A stretch of 64,000 nucleotides of DNA, from NCBI RefSeq assembly GCF_000411135.1, contig NZ_KE150262.1, positions 114,419 through 178,418 of the forward strand, written 5' to 3'. Source of the DNA: Actinotignum schaalii FB123-CNA-2. GTDB lineage: Bacteria > Actinomycetota > Actinomycetes > Actinomycetales > Actinomycetaceae. Positions within the stretch are counted from its first letter, which is position 1, and every line of letters begins with the position of its first letter. The notes below the pieces were generated by a model. The model was not told the origin of the DNA. It saw only the letters and a program-made list of their open reading frames with translations, and searched no databases. Made by a program: the position numbers and the translations under genes. Shown piece after piece: positions 17,424 to 25,147 of this stretch.

Positions 17424-18149
17424 TTACTCAGTTTCTTTCGTATCGGGTGAGGGTGCGACACCGCGCGCGGCCGGGTTTTCCGAATGCTCGCGTTTAAGCA
17501 CACGGTCCAGATTCCGTAGCGCGCCGCGCGTAGTAGCGACGACGACGCCAGCTGCCACCGCAGGAAGTGCCACCGCGGTGCATCCGGCCAGGAGGGATGC
17601 CAAGACTGGGCGGTGGCTGGCATAGCGGTCCTGTGCCGCAAGTGAGAGGAGAGCCGTGGCCTGTAATCCGGTGGCGAACGCAGCGGCTGGAACATCCACG
17701 CGTTCGCGATTACTCCAGGCCGCGAGCGCCGTGCCGGTAGCACCGAGGAGCGCGGCGGGCGCCACGGCCCGCGCTGCCGGAACTATGCCGCGCGGGCGCA
17801 GGTTGGCACGAAAACCGGAGGGAAGGAGCCGGTGGCGGCGGGCCACCAATGCGGCTGCTCCCACAGTGAGCGTTCCGCCAAGCGCGGGCGCGATGCTGAG
17901 GGCGCGGCTGATGTGGGGAGGAATATAGTCTTCCAGGTCCGGGAGGGAATCATCCGGGCGGATCATTCCCAGGCGTACCGCGAGCGCGCCCATATTAATA
18001 TCCCAGCCAACTCCGAAGCTGCGCGGCACGAAAATCCGGGGATTTTCCGGTTCGAACCAGCGCGAGCGGGCTTCGCGGGAGCGCCGGGCTTCCAGGGAAG
18101 CGGGGATTCCGAAGAATGTGGGGGTTGTAGGCGAGCTAGGCTCCGGCAT
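17424..18149 (-). CDS. DUF5808-like multi-pass membrane protein
   Basis: The 241-residue protein starts at an ATG preceded by GAGGTGAT, overlapping the PadR gene by 14 bp. Residues 30-60 (WFEPENPRIFVPRSFGVGWDINMG) match the DUF5808 signature, a segment usually attached to membrane proteins of the SdpI/DUF1648 type. Several hydrophobic segments follow (ALSIAPALGGTLTVGAAALV, GLQATALLSLAAQ, VLASLLAGCTAVALPAVAAG). The role is unknown. Its place between the regulator and the ABC transporter argues for an envelope function tied to that system. Confidence 0.7.
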   Translation of the reverse strand: MPEPSSPTTPTFFGIPASLEARRSREARSRWFEPENPRIFVPRSFGVGWDINMGALAVRLGMIRPDDSLPDLEDYIPPHISRALSIAPALGGTLTVGAAALVARRHRLLPSGFRANLRPRGIVPAARAVAPAALLGATGTALAAWSNRERVDVPAAAFATGLQATALLSLAAQDRYASHRPVLASLLAGCTAVALPAVAAGVVVATTRGALRNLDRVLKREHSENPAARGVAPSPDTKETE

Positions 18150-18489
18150 TGTTATCACCTCGGTCGGTTGTGAGGGCGGTGAGATGGGATGTGACGACGG
18201 CGGCAAGGTTGCGCCATTCGCCAGCGAGTCGTTCCCCGTAGCTGCGGCCAGCCGCGGTAATCGTGTAAATCTTGCGCGGGGGCCCGGCCGGGGATTCCTC
18301 CCAATGAATGGCCAGGTGGCCGGCCTTTTTGAGGCGGTTAAGAAGCGGGTAGAGGGTGCCGGCTGATACCGCCATACCCGCATTTTCCAGGCGCTGGAGC
18401 AATGCCCCGCCGTAGGCCGGAGCCCTGGAAAGCGAGGCGAGCACGATGAGTTCAAGCACGCCTTTACGAAGCTGGGAATCAGCCACCAC
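18136..18489 (-). CDS. PadR-family transcriptional regulator
   Basis: This 117-residue protein has the PadR winged helix (KGVLELIVLASLSRAPAYGG, then GTLYPLLNRLKKAGHL) and a short C-terminal dimerisation helix. It is the first gene of a five-gene run (PadR, DUF5808-like, PLDc_N, ABC ATPase, ABC permease) with overlaps or 2-bp gaps throughout, and so is probably a repressor of that operon, relieved by a ligand or toxic compound. Its own promoter should lie in the 150 bp upstream (18490-18640). Confidence 0.88.
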   Translation of the reverse strand: MVADSQLRKGVLELIVLASLSRAPAYGGALLQRLENAGMAVSAGTLYPLLNRLKKAGHLAIHWEESPAGPPRKIYTITAAGRSYGERLAGEWRNLAAVVTSHLTALTTDRGDNNAGA

Positions 18490-18640
18490 TCCCCCTTTTA
18501 GTCACCGCGGTGCGGGTGCCGTGCGGGCACGTTCGCACCGCTTGTATGCATCACATAGTAGTAGGGATGGCACAGTAGCGCGGCGAGTTTTCAGGATATG
18601 AGAAATCCAAGCAGTGCTACCACACGGAAACTGGCTGTCC

Positions 18641-19276
18641 CTACTGATTCTTCCGAACATAGGAAATACTAAAGGCGCGTGCCCGCCTAAACTCTTGGCG
18701 CGCGCTAGGGAAGGCGTAAGCACCACCCTCGAAGTTATGGAAGATGTCGATACCACGCCCTAGGAAAATGATCCAGCCGGTGTCGGTACGCAACCAGCGG
18801 TCGTGAGCGTCCGGATCGAAAATCACCTCGAAGTCAATACCCTGGGCCGCGGCATTTTTCGCGATCTTCTCGAACATTTTAACCCGACCACCGTGGTACT
18901 CCACCTTTTTTGTCGTAAGTGTATGCAGCCGAAAGCGGCATCGCTTTTCGGGATTTTTCACGAGGGCCACAACCGCCATTAGTTCGACGAGGTTACGCCC
19001 CTGATACGAATGGCTGATGAACGGGTCATGCAATTCGATGTTCGCACATCCACGCAAATGGGCTGCAAACAACGTCTCAAAAGAGACACCAGTTTGTCCC
19101 TCCTCAAAGAAGCGATAGCCCGGAAGCGCGACACGGTGCCGACCGCGGCCATGCCAATGCAAAGATTCTTGACCGCCATGATCCTCATCTGCTTCCAGTA
19201 CATGCTTTCCCATAAGGAAAATATAGATGACTAGCCGCGTGCTCTCCGTAGAGGTGGCTGATCCCACCCGCGGCAT
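18641..19276 (-). CDS. Orphan protein with MITD1-like (MIT_C) PLD-fold domain
   Basis: The frame gives up to 211 residues; the start is uncertain (ATG 19276 or 19213, neither with a good ribosome-binding site). From GYRFFEEGQTGVSFETLF onward it matches the phospholipase-D-like domain found at the C-terminus of the eukaryotic ESCRT-associated protein MITD1: ANIELHDPFISHSYQGRNLVEL, then AHDRWLRTDTGWIIFLGRGIDIF, where DRWLRTDTGWIIFLGRGID parallels the MITD1 end. The first 60 residues show no family features and may be noise, so this could be the tail of a once larger protein. It does not share an operon with neighbours and sits beside the defence patch. Confidence 0.55.
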   Translation of the reverse strand: MPRVGSATSTESTRLVIYIFLMGKHVLEADEDHGGQESLHWHGRGRHRVALPGYRFFEEGQTGVSFETLFAAHLRGCANIELHDPFISHSYQGRNLVELMAVVALVKNPEKRCRFRLHTLTTKKVEYHGGRVKMFEKIAKNAAAQGIDFEVIFDPDAHDRWLRTDTGWIIFLGRGIDIFHNFEGGAYAFPSARQEFRRARAFSISYVRKNQ

Positions 19277-19486
19277 TCACCAGAGGGATATACCCCGCCG
19301 GCTCGGGGGTATGTTTTCCGAGGTGTACTGCACCTGTAAAACAATCGCAGTACAGCTGTGAAAACACGCCCCCTCCCCGCTGGTACTCATGTGGCTATTG
19401 GGATTATTCTGATGGAATCTTGGATCGAGTTGAGCGGCGGCGTACCCCGCCGAAGCCCATTCCGCCAGCTAACGGCGTCGTCGTAA

Positions 19487-19514
19487 AAATAAAGGGCCCG
19501 GAAACCGGACCCTC
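19487..19514 (-). terminator. Terminator of the bL37 gene
   Basis: On the minus strand GGGTCCGG-TTT-CCGGGCCC forms an 8-bp stem with one G-U pair, followed by TTTATTTTT. It lies about 30 bp after the bL37 stop and is a standard intrinsic terminator. Confidence 0.85.
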
Positions 19515-19544
19515 TACACTTCTCGCAACAGCGAGCACCCCACT

Positions 19545-19619
19545 TTAGGAATTGGGGCGCTTGCCGTGGTTCGCCTTCTTCTTGCGGCGATCCTTGCGCT
19601 TACGACCACGCTGGCTCAT
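19545..19619 (-). CDS. Small ribosomal protein bL37
   Basis: This 24-codon gene is too short for most gene finders. Translation gives a very basic peptide that starts MSQRGRKRKDRRKKK and ends ANHGKRPNS. This is the pattern of bL37, a large-subunit protein first seen in mycobacterial ribosome structures and found in actinobacteria. A strong GAGGAGA site lies 6 bp before the ATG and a terminator follows the stop. It sits downstream of rsrA but with its own 145-bp upstream region, so it is probably transcribed on its own. Confidence 0.88.
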   Translation of the reverse strand: MSQRGRKRKDRRKKKANHGKRPNS

Positions 19620-19764
19620 GTTCTCTCCTCACGTCACGTTTTCTCAGCTCGTAAACGAGCAACCACATTAGCTTACCAAGGGCTGCCGGTCAGGTAAATA
19701 AAACCGGCACAATGTGGCGAAAATACCCGAACCGGCGCGGCATCCGCGCGAAGCGTAACGCGCA

Positions 19765-20094
19765 CTACCCGAAATCGCGGGTAGTGCGCCGGTAGATCGA
19801 AATCTGTTGTGCAATCCGCACCCGCAACGTCGCCGGCGCGACCTCCCGGCACGAAGCTCGTAAAATATCACGCACGTGAGTTTCCGCTTCGGCCCGTTCC
19901 GTGCAGCGCGAACAGCCCGAAATATGGGCCTGCAAACGCTCGCTTTGCACCGCCGAAAGCTGGTGATCAAGATACTCGAAAAGATAATCCGTAATATCCC
20001 TGCAGGAACACTCCCCCGCCGCGCTATCCAATTCAACTCCGCGGTTCCGGAACGAGTCTTCTACCCCGCGCTGCAACCTATCCTCACCGCTCAC
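19765..20094 (-). CDS. rsrA: Zinc-binding anti-sigma factor, RsrA type
   Basis: The 109-residue protein carries the ZAS motif HisXXXCysXXCys (HISGCSRC) and further cysteines upstream (ECSCRDI), as in RsrA, which binds SigR and releases it when thiols are oxidised. It overlaps the sigma factor gene by 4 bp, the usual order, so the two are coupled. In the actinomycete family, reduction is restored by thioredoxin or mycothiol systems. The assignment rests on motif and partner. Confidence 0.88.
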   Translation of the reverse strand: MSGEDRLQRGVEDSFRNRGVELDSAAGECSCRDITDYLFEYLDHQLSAVQSERLQAHISGCSRCTERAEAETHVRDILRASCREVAPATLRVRIAQQISIYRRTTRDFG

Positions 20095-20702
20095 TGCTTC
20101 TCCTTCTTCCCATAGCCGAGTTCACGCGCGTAGTCCGCGAGCAATTCCCGCAGCTGCTTACGCCCGCGATGCAGACGGGACATCACCGTTCCGATCGGTG
20201 TTTCCATGATGTCCGCAATCTCCTGGTAGGAGAAGCCTTCAATATCCGCAAGGTAGACAGCCATGCGGCGGTCCTCCGGCAACGCACTCAAAGCATCGCG
20301 AATTTCCGATTGCGGCAGATTCTCCAGGGCCTCCGCCTCCGCGGACATCATCCCCGAGGACGCGTGCGAAGCCGCCCGATATTCCTGCCAATCCTCCACT
20401 TCCGAGGAATCAGCCTGCTTGGGCTGGCGCTGCGCCTTGCGGTAATTAGAAATAAAGGTGTTATTGAGGATGCGGTAGAGCCACGCCTTCAAATTCGTGC
20501 CCGGCCGATACTGGTGGAAAGCCGAGAAGGCTTTGGCGTAGGCCTCCTGAACCAAATCTTCAGCGTCGGCAGGATTGCGCGTGAGGCGCATCGCGGCCCC
20601 GTATAACTGGTCGAGATACGGAAGAGCATCCCGCTCGAACCGCGCGGCGCGTTCGGCGGCGGTTTCATCGGGGGCGCTTCTTATTAGGTCTGTGCTCATC
20701 AT
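20091..20702 (-). CDS. sigR: RNA polymerase sigma factor of the SigR/SigH (ECF) type
   Basis: The 203-residue ECF sigma factor has region 2 ([36 protein letters not shown], then [19 protein letters not shown]) and region 4 ([43 protein letters not shown]). The C-terminal tail ends in a short charged segment. It is followed by the overlapping anti-sigma gene. The best-matching promoter upstream is a SigR-like sequence, consistent with autoregulation. The expected role is the disulfide-stress response. Confidence 0.9.
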   Translation of the reverse strand: MMSTDLIRSAPDETAAERAARFERDALPYLDQLYGAAMRLTRNPADAEDLVQEAYAKAFSAFHQYRPGTNLKAWLYRILNNTFISNYRKAQRQPKQADSSEVEDWQEYRAASHASSGMMSAEAEALENLPQSEIRDALSALPEDRRMAVYLADIEGFSYQEIADIMETPIGTVMSRLHRGRKQLRELLADYARELGYGKKEKQ

Positions 20703-20740
20703 GATCTAGCCTAGCCCGTCTGCTGGACTAACATGGGTAT

Positions 20741-20769
20741 AACGCCCGGAAAACGCAGGTATATTCCCC
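20741..20769 (-). promoter_or_regulatory. Candidate SigR-dependent promoter for sigR
   Basis: On the minus strand GGGAAT (20763-20768) and CGTT (20741-20744) are separated by 18 bases, close to the Streptomyces SigR consensus. It lies about 40 bp before the sigR ATG and in the gap shared with the divergent DoxX gene. The function is inferred from the match. Confidence 0.5.
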
Positions 20770-20791
20770 GATTTAGTGTAACAATATAGGT

Positions 20792-21295
20792 ATGGGTATG
20801 ATTCGATTCCTCGCGCGGCCCCTGCTCGCCGCGCCCTTTATCGCACAAGGGTTATCCGCGGTACGCCACCCCGAGGACCACCAGGAACGGGTGGAGAACA
20901 TCGCCGGCCTTGCCGGCATGGCCGGGGTTGATCTCGAATCCGTTGACACCACCACTCTCACTCGCGCACTGGGCGCCGTCCAGCTTATCGGCGGGGCTTT
21001 CCTCTCCATCGGCAAATTCCAGCGTCTATCCGGAGCTGCGCTCGCCCTCACCCAAATCCCGGTAGCCCTGGCCAATCACCCGGTCTGGGCAGCTGAAAAG
21101 AGCGAACGCCGCGAGGTGCTGGGCGGGCTGCTCGGCGCGCTCGGGCTGGCCGGCGGCGCCGCGCTGGCGTGGACGGATCGCAAAGGCAAGCCTTCCCTGG
21201 GGTACCGTGTTTCCGAATGGCGCGATCAGCGCAATGAGCTCGCGGATGTGCGGGCGCAAGCACGCGAACAAATCAGAGAGGCGAAGCGTTCCTAA
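20792..21295 (+). CDS. DoxX-family membrane protein
   Basis: The 167-residue protein has DoxX-like character: an N-terminal segment FLARPLLAAPFIAQGLSAV, then helices with TRALGAVQLIGGAFLSIGKF and ALALTQIPVALANHPVW, and a charged C-terminal tail. DoxX relatives are linked to electron transfer or stress tolerance in actinobacteria. It is divergent from sigR and its stop is immediately followed by the aroA start (TAAATG), so it leads the aroA-rsgA-hisN operon. An alternative start lies two codons in. A SigR link is suggested only by position. Confidence 0.75.
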   Translation: MGMIRFLARPLLAAPFIAQGLSAVRHPEDHQERVENIAGLAGMAGVDLESVDTTTLTRALGAVQLIGGAFLSIGKFQRLSGAALALTQIPVALANHPVWAAEKSERREVLGGLLGALGLAGGAALAWTDRKGKPSLGYRVSEWRDQRNELADVRAQAREQIREAKRS

Positions 21296-22672
21296 ATGAC
21301 TGACCTGTGGCCAGCACCGTTCCACCCATCCCCCGTTCGCGGCAGCGTGGACGTTCCCGGGTCCAAATCGCTTATGGCGCGTTTCCTCATCACCGCCGCG
21401 CTGGGGGAAGCCGGCACGGCTGGGCGTATCGTCGCGCCCCTGCGCGCCCGCGATACCGAGCTCATGGCCCGCGCCCTCGCGGATATGGGCGTGGGGGTGG
21501 CCTGGCAGCGCGGCGCGACCGAAGCTGAGGATATTCTCGATATTTCCCCCGCTCCCCTCCACGGCGCCACCATTGACGCGGGGCTCGCCGGCACGGTCAT
21601 GCGTTTCGTACCGCCGCTGGCCGCTTTCGCGCGCGGTGAGGTTGTGATTGATGGCGACGACGCCGCCCGCGTGCGCCCCATGGACCCGGTCGTGCGGGCC
21701 CTGCGTGACCTGGGAGTGGAGGTTGATGCCGCCAGCGATAGCGCCGGGCGGGCGGTCCTCCCGGTGCGGGTCCACGGACAGGGGCATCTGGCCGGAGGAA
21801 CGGTGGAGATTGATTCCTCCGCCTCCTCGCAATTCATTTCCGCACTGCTGCTGGCGGGTCCGCGCTGCGAAGGCGGGCTGGTGCTGCGCTCGGTGGGGCC
21901 CAAGGTTCCTTCCGCTTTCCACCTGGCTATGACGGTGGACGTGCTGCGCCGGGCCGGTATTCAGGTTGAAGAATTCGCGGCCGGCGGGGCGCCTGCGGAT
22001 CGCGAGCACCCGGCGGTGGAATGGCATGTGCATCCTGGCATACCGCAACTGGGAACAGTGGTGTTAGAACCGGATCTTTCCAACGCATCCCCCTTCCTGG
22101 CCGCCGCTATGGTGACGGGTGGAACCGTGGAAATTCCGCGCTGGCCGGAACGCACCACCCAACCCGGGGCGCAGATCGTCGATATTTTCACGGCCATGGG
22201 AGCGCGCGCCCACCTGCGCGCGGATGGCGTCCTCGAACTCACCGGGCCGCGGGACATTGCCCCGCTTGACGCGGATCTCAGCGATGTAGGCGAGCTCACG
22301 CCCACAATCGCCGCGGTGGCGGCTTTTGCGACCGGGCCGAGCGCGCTGCGCAATATCGGGCAGTTACGCGGGCATGAAACCAACCGTCTGGCCGCGATCA
22401 CGGCGGAACTGAGCGGCGTGGGAATTCCCGCCCGCGAAGAAGGCGATGACATTATCATCACCCCGCCAGCGGTGCCGAGCGGGGCGGGTGGGCCGGCCCC
22501 GCGAGCCACGGGCGAAGGCCCGGTCATCCGCAGCTACGAGGATCACCGCATGGCAACTTTCGGGGCGATCCTCGGCCTGCGCATCCCCGGACTGCGCGTG
22601 GAAAATATTGCCACCACCGGGAAAACCATGCCGCGTTTCGCCCATATGTGGACAGACCTGGTGGGCCGATGA
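21296..22672 (+). CDS. aroA: 3-phosphoshikimate 1-carboxyvinyltransferase (EPSP synthase)
   Basis: The 458-residue enzyme joins shikimate-3-phosphate to phosphoenolpyruvate in aromatic amino acid synthesis. Signature segments are PGSKSLMARFL near residue 22, IDSSASSQFISALLL mid-protein, and YEDHRMATFGAILGL with the C-terminal TTGKTMPRFAHMW. The length is typical. The start ATG follows the previous stop directly, and the end overlaps rsgA by 4 bp (ATGA), so translation is coupled. The aroA-rsgA-hisN order is common in actinobacteria. Confidence 0.95.
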   Translation: MTDLWPAPFHPSPVRGSVDVPGSKSLMARFLITAALGEAGTAGRIVAPLRARDTELMARALADMGVGVAWQRGATEAEDILDISPAPLHGATIDAGLAGTVMRFVPPLAAFARGEVVIDGDDAARVRPMDPVVRALRDLGVEVDAASDSAGRAVLPVRVHGQGHLAGGTVEIDSSASSQFISALLLAGPRCEGGLVLRSVGPKVPSAFHLAMTVDVLRRAGIQVEEFAAGGAPADREHPAVEWHVHPGIPQLGTVVLEPDLSNASPFLAAAMVTGGTVEIPRWPERTTQPGAQIVDIFTAMGARAHLRADGVLELTGPRDIAPLDADLSDVGELTPTIAAVAAFATGPSALRNIGQLRGHETNRLAAITAELSGVGIPAREEGDDIIITPPAVPSGAGGPAPRATGEGPVIRSYEDHRMATFGAILGLRIPGLRVENIATTGKTMPRFAHMWTDLVGR

Positions 22673-23697
22673 GGGATATCGGTACCGACGATCCGCGCGT
22701 GCGGGTGCGCCCCGGAAAGGGCTCGCGGCCGCGCACGAAGATTCGGCCCGATTACTCCGACCGGCCCCTCGGCCAGGTCGTCACCATTGACCGCGGGCGC
22801 TACACCGTGCTCATGAACCACGGCACCCGCATCATTGCGGTCAAAGCGCGGGAATTGGGCCGGGGCGCCGTCGTCGTTGGAGATAAAGTACGCCTGACCG
22901 GTGACCTGTCCGGACGCAAGGACACCCTGGCCCGCATCGTTTTTATCGAGGAACGCAGCTCGCAACTCACGCGTTCCACGGACGAAGGAAACGAACGCGA
23001 ACGTACCATTGTGGCGAACGCGGATCAGATGGCGATCGTGGCGGCGCTCGCGCAACCCGAACCGCGGCGCGGCATGATTGACCGTTGCCTGGTGGCCGCG
23101 CGCGATGCCGATATGGATCCGCTACTCATCCTCACCAAAACGGATCTGGCGCGCCCGGACGCCTTGCGCGCGTATTACGAACCGCTCGGGGTACCGGTTC
23201 TTGCAACAGCTTTAGGGTACGACGACGCAACTCCCGCGGCCGGGGAACCTGCAACGGACTCGGGCTTGGAAGCAGTGCGCGCGGCGCTGCGCGGGCGAAC
23301 CACGGTGCTCGTGGGCCATTCCGGGGTGGGTAAATCCACTCTTCTCAATGCGCTGGTGCCCGCCGCGGCGCGCGAAACCGGGCACGTCAATGAGGTGACC
23401 GGAAAAGGCCGCCACACCTCCACCTCCGCTATCGCCTTTCCGCTACCCGGTGGTGGGCAGCTTATCGATACGCCCGGGGTGCGCAGCTTCGGGTTGGCCC
23501 ACTTGGATGCCACCGACATCCTCCACGGCTTCCCCGACCTGGAAGAAACCGCGCTGGAATGTCCACGCGGATGCAGCCATGCAGCCACCGAACCCGAATG
23601 TGCCCTCGATAGCCTCACCGATCCACGCCTGCGCGAGCGAGTGAGTTCCTTACGCCGTGTGCTCGCCTCGCGCGGCTTTGAAGAATGGGAGAAATAA
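22669..23697 (+). CDS. rsgA: Ribosome small-subunit-dependent GTPase A
   Basis: The 342-residue circularly permuted GTPase helps mature the 30S subunit. It has an N-terminal OB fold (GRYTVLMNHGTRIIAVKAREL), G4 TKTD, G1 GHSGVGKST, G3 DTPG and a C-terminal zinc-binding segment (ECPRGCSHAATEPEC). The start is the ATG overlapping the aroA stop; the longer frame at 22648 is not supported. It is followed with no gap by hisN (TAAATG). Confidence 0.95.
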   Translation: MRDIGTDDPRVRVRPGKGSRPRTKIRPDYSDRPLGQVVTIDRGRYTVLMNHGTRIIAVKARELGRGAVVVGDKVRLTGDLSGRKDTLARIVFIEERSSQLTRSTDEGNERERTIVANADQMAIVAALAQPEPRRGMIDRCLVAARDADMDPLLILTKTDLARPDALRAYYEPLGVPVLATALGYDDATPAAGEPATDSGLEAVRAALRGRTTVLVGHSGVGKSTLLNALVPAAARETGHVNEVTGKGRHTSTSAIAFPLPGGGQLIDTPGVRSFGLAHLDATDILHGFPDLEETALECPRGCSHAATEPECALDSLTDPRLRERVSSLRRVLASRGFEEWEK

Positions 23698-24531
23698 ATG
23701 GATACCAGCGCCACCATCGCCTTTCTGCACACCGTTGCGGATGCCGTGGACGCCCTTACCCTGGAACGTTATGAACGCCGCCGTCTCACCGTGGATACGA
23801 AGCCTGATAATTCGCCGGTATCCGACGCAGATCGGGCCGCCGAACGGCTCATCCGCGAGTATCTGGAGCGAGATTTTCCCGGGGACGCCGTCTACGGGGA
23901 AGAGGAAGGCGGCAGCCTCGAGCACGCTCCGCGGCGTTGGATTATTGACCCGATTGACGGCACCCGCAACTACGTGCGTCACAACCCGGTGTGGGCCACT
24001 CTCATCGGTGTCGAGGAAAATGGGCAGATGGTGGCCGGTATGGCATCGGCTCCGGCGCTCGGGAGGCGCTGGTGGGCGAGCCGTGGAAACGGGGCGTGGC
24101 TGAGTGAAAACGGGGGCGAACCCCAGCGCCTGCGCGTCTCCGATATTGATCGAATGGACCGGGCTGCTTTCGGTTTTTCTTCCCTCTCGAGCTGGGACGA
24201 AACGGGGCGCATGGATACGCTCATCGCCTTTGCCCGCGCCACCTGGGGTACTCGTGCCTACGGGGCTTTCTGGCCCTATATGCTACTTGCCGAGGGCGCT
24301 TTTGATATTGCCGCGCAGCCGGGCCTGGATGTTTACGATATGGCTGCGCTGGTGCCGATCGTGGAAGAGGCCGGGGGAACCTTCACCTCGCTGGAGGGCA
24401 AGCCGGGCCCGTGGTGGGGAAGTGCGCTGGTGACCAATGGAAAGTTGCACACGGCCGCCCAAGCAATTATTAATGAGACACATATGCAACCGGGCAGCGG
24501 GGAAGAGACGCGCCCGGATAACCGGAACTAG
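23698..24531 (+). CDS. hisN: Histidinol-phosphatase of the inositol monophosphatase family
   Basis: The 277-residue enzyme has the metal-binding set of the IMPase superfamily: KPDNSPVSDAD, GEEEGG, WIIDPIDGTRNYVRHNPVWA and LDVYDMAALVPIVEEAGG. The position after aroA-rsgA and the NYVRHNPVWATL segment favour histidinol-phosphate phosphatase of the HisN type (histidine synthesis) over inositol phosphatase. The substrate class is inferred from these features. The ATG directly follows the rsgA stop. Confidence 0.88.
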   Translation: MDTSATIAFLHTVADAVDALTLERYERRRLTVDTKPDNSPVSDADRAAERLIREYLERDFPGDAVYGEEEGGSLEHAPRRWIIDPIDGTRNYVRHNPVWATLIGVEENGQMVAGMASAPALGRRWWASRGNGAWLSENGGEPQRLRVSDIDRMDRAAFGFSSLSSWDETGRMDTLIAFARATWGTRAYGAFWPYMLLAEGAFDIAAQPGLDVYDMAALVPIVEEAGGTFTSLEGKPGPWWGSALVTNGKLHTAAQAIINETHMQPGSGEETRPDNRN

Positions 24532-24545
24532 CCGAAGGAGGAACT

Positions 24546-25112
24546 GTGGGACGCAGTGATAAGGCCGAGCCGTTAATCGAGAACGAGGGCCTTCCCGCCA
24601 GCGCGCCCGCAAACGCACCCACGAGTGCGCCCGCGCGCGAAGTTCTCACCTGGGAGCGGTTCGGCGAGGTCACCCGCGAACTCGCCCGCGACATCTGGGA
24701 TTCCGGTTACCGCCCGGAGATTATCGTGAGCGTGGCACGCGGCGGACTGCTTCCCGCCGGCGCAATTGCCTACGCTTTGGACCTCAAGAGCATGCTTGTC
24801 CTCAATGTCGAGTTTTACACCGGTATCGGCGTCACGCTTAAAGATCCACGCCTGGTGGAACCCTCCGGTGACGTGCGTGGAATGGCGGGCAAAAAGGTTT
24901 TAATTGTCGACGACGTCGCTGACTCGGGGCGTACCCTCCGCTTCGTCAAGGAACTCTGCGAAGAGTACGCCACGGAGATTCGAGTGGCGGTCCTTTACGA
25001 AAAGTCGCGCTCGGTACTCAAACCTGATTATGCCTATTTGCATACCGACTCGTGGATTGCCTTCCCTTGGTCGGATAAGGACCCGGTCAACGGGGGTCAG
25101 GCGGAAGCCTAA
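24546..25112 (+). CDS. Purine-type phosphoribosyltransferase
   Basis: The 188-residue protein starts at a GTG behind GAAGGAGG. It has the PRPP-binding motif VLIVDDVADSGRTL (about residue 118) and VSVARGGLLPAGAIAYALDL, as in guanine/xanthine phosphoribosyltransferases that salvage purine bases. Residues 1-35 are a low-complexity Ala/Pro-rich extension. It follows hisN by 14 bp. The precise base specificity is not visible. Confidence 0.82.
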   Translation: MGRSDKAEPLIENEGLPASAPANAPTSAPAREVLTWERFGEVTRELARDIWDSGYRPEIIVSVARGGLLPAGAIAYALDLKSMLVLNVEFYTGIGVTLKDPRLVEPSGDVRGMAGKKVLIVDDVADSGRTLRFVKELCEEYATEIRVAVLYEKSRSVLKPDYAYLHTDSWIAFPWSDKDPVNGGQAEA

Positions 25113-25147
25113 AAATTTTTGTCGTAGCCCCACAGTAGGCTGAAGCC

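Noticed and set aside
18150-18455. Upstream extension of the DUF5808-like frame
   Set aside because: It is antisense-free but overlaps the PadR gene in another frame; the ATG at 18149 with GAGGTGAT is a far better start.
19185-19367. 60-residue minus-strand frame upstream of the MITD1-like gene
   Set aside because: No recognisable family and no ribosome-binding site; it is in another frame, though a remnant cannot be excluded.
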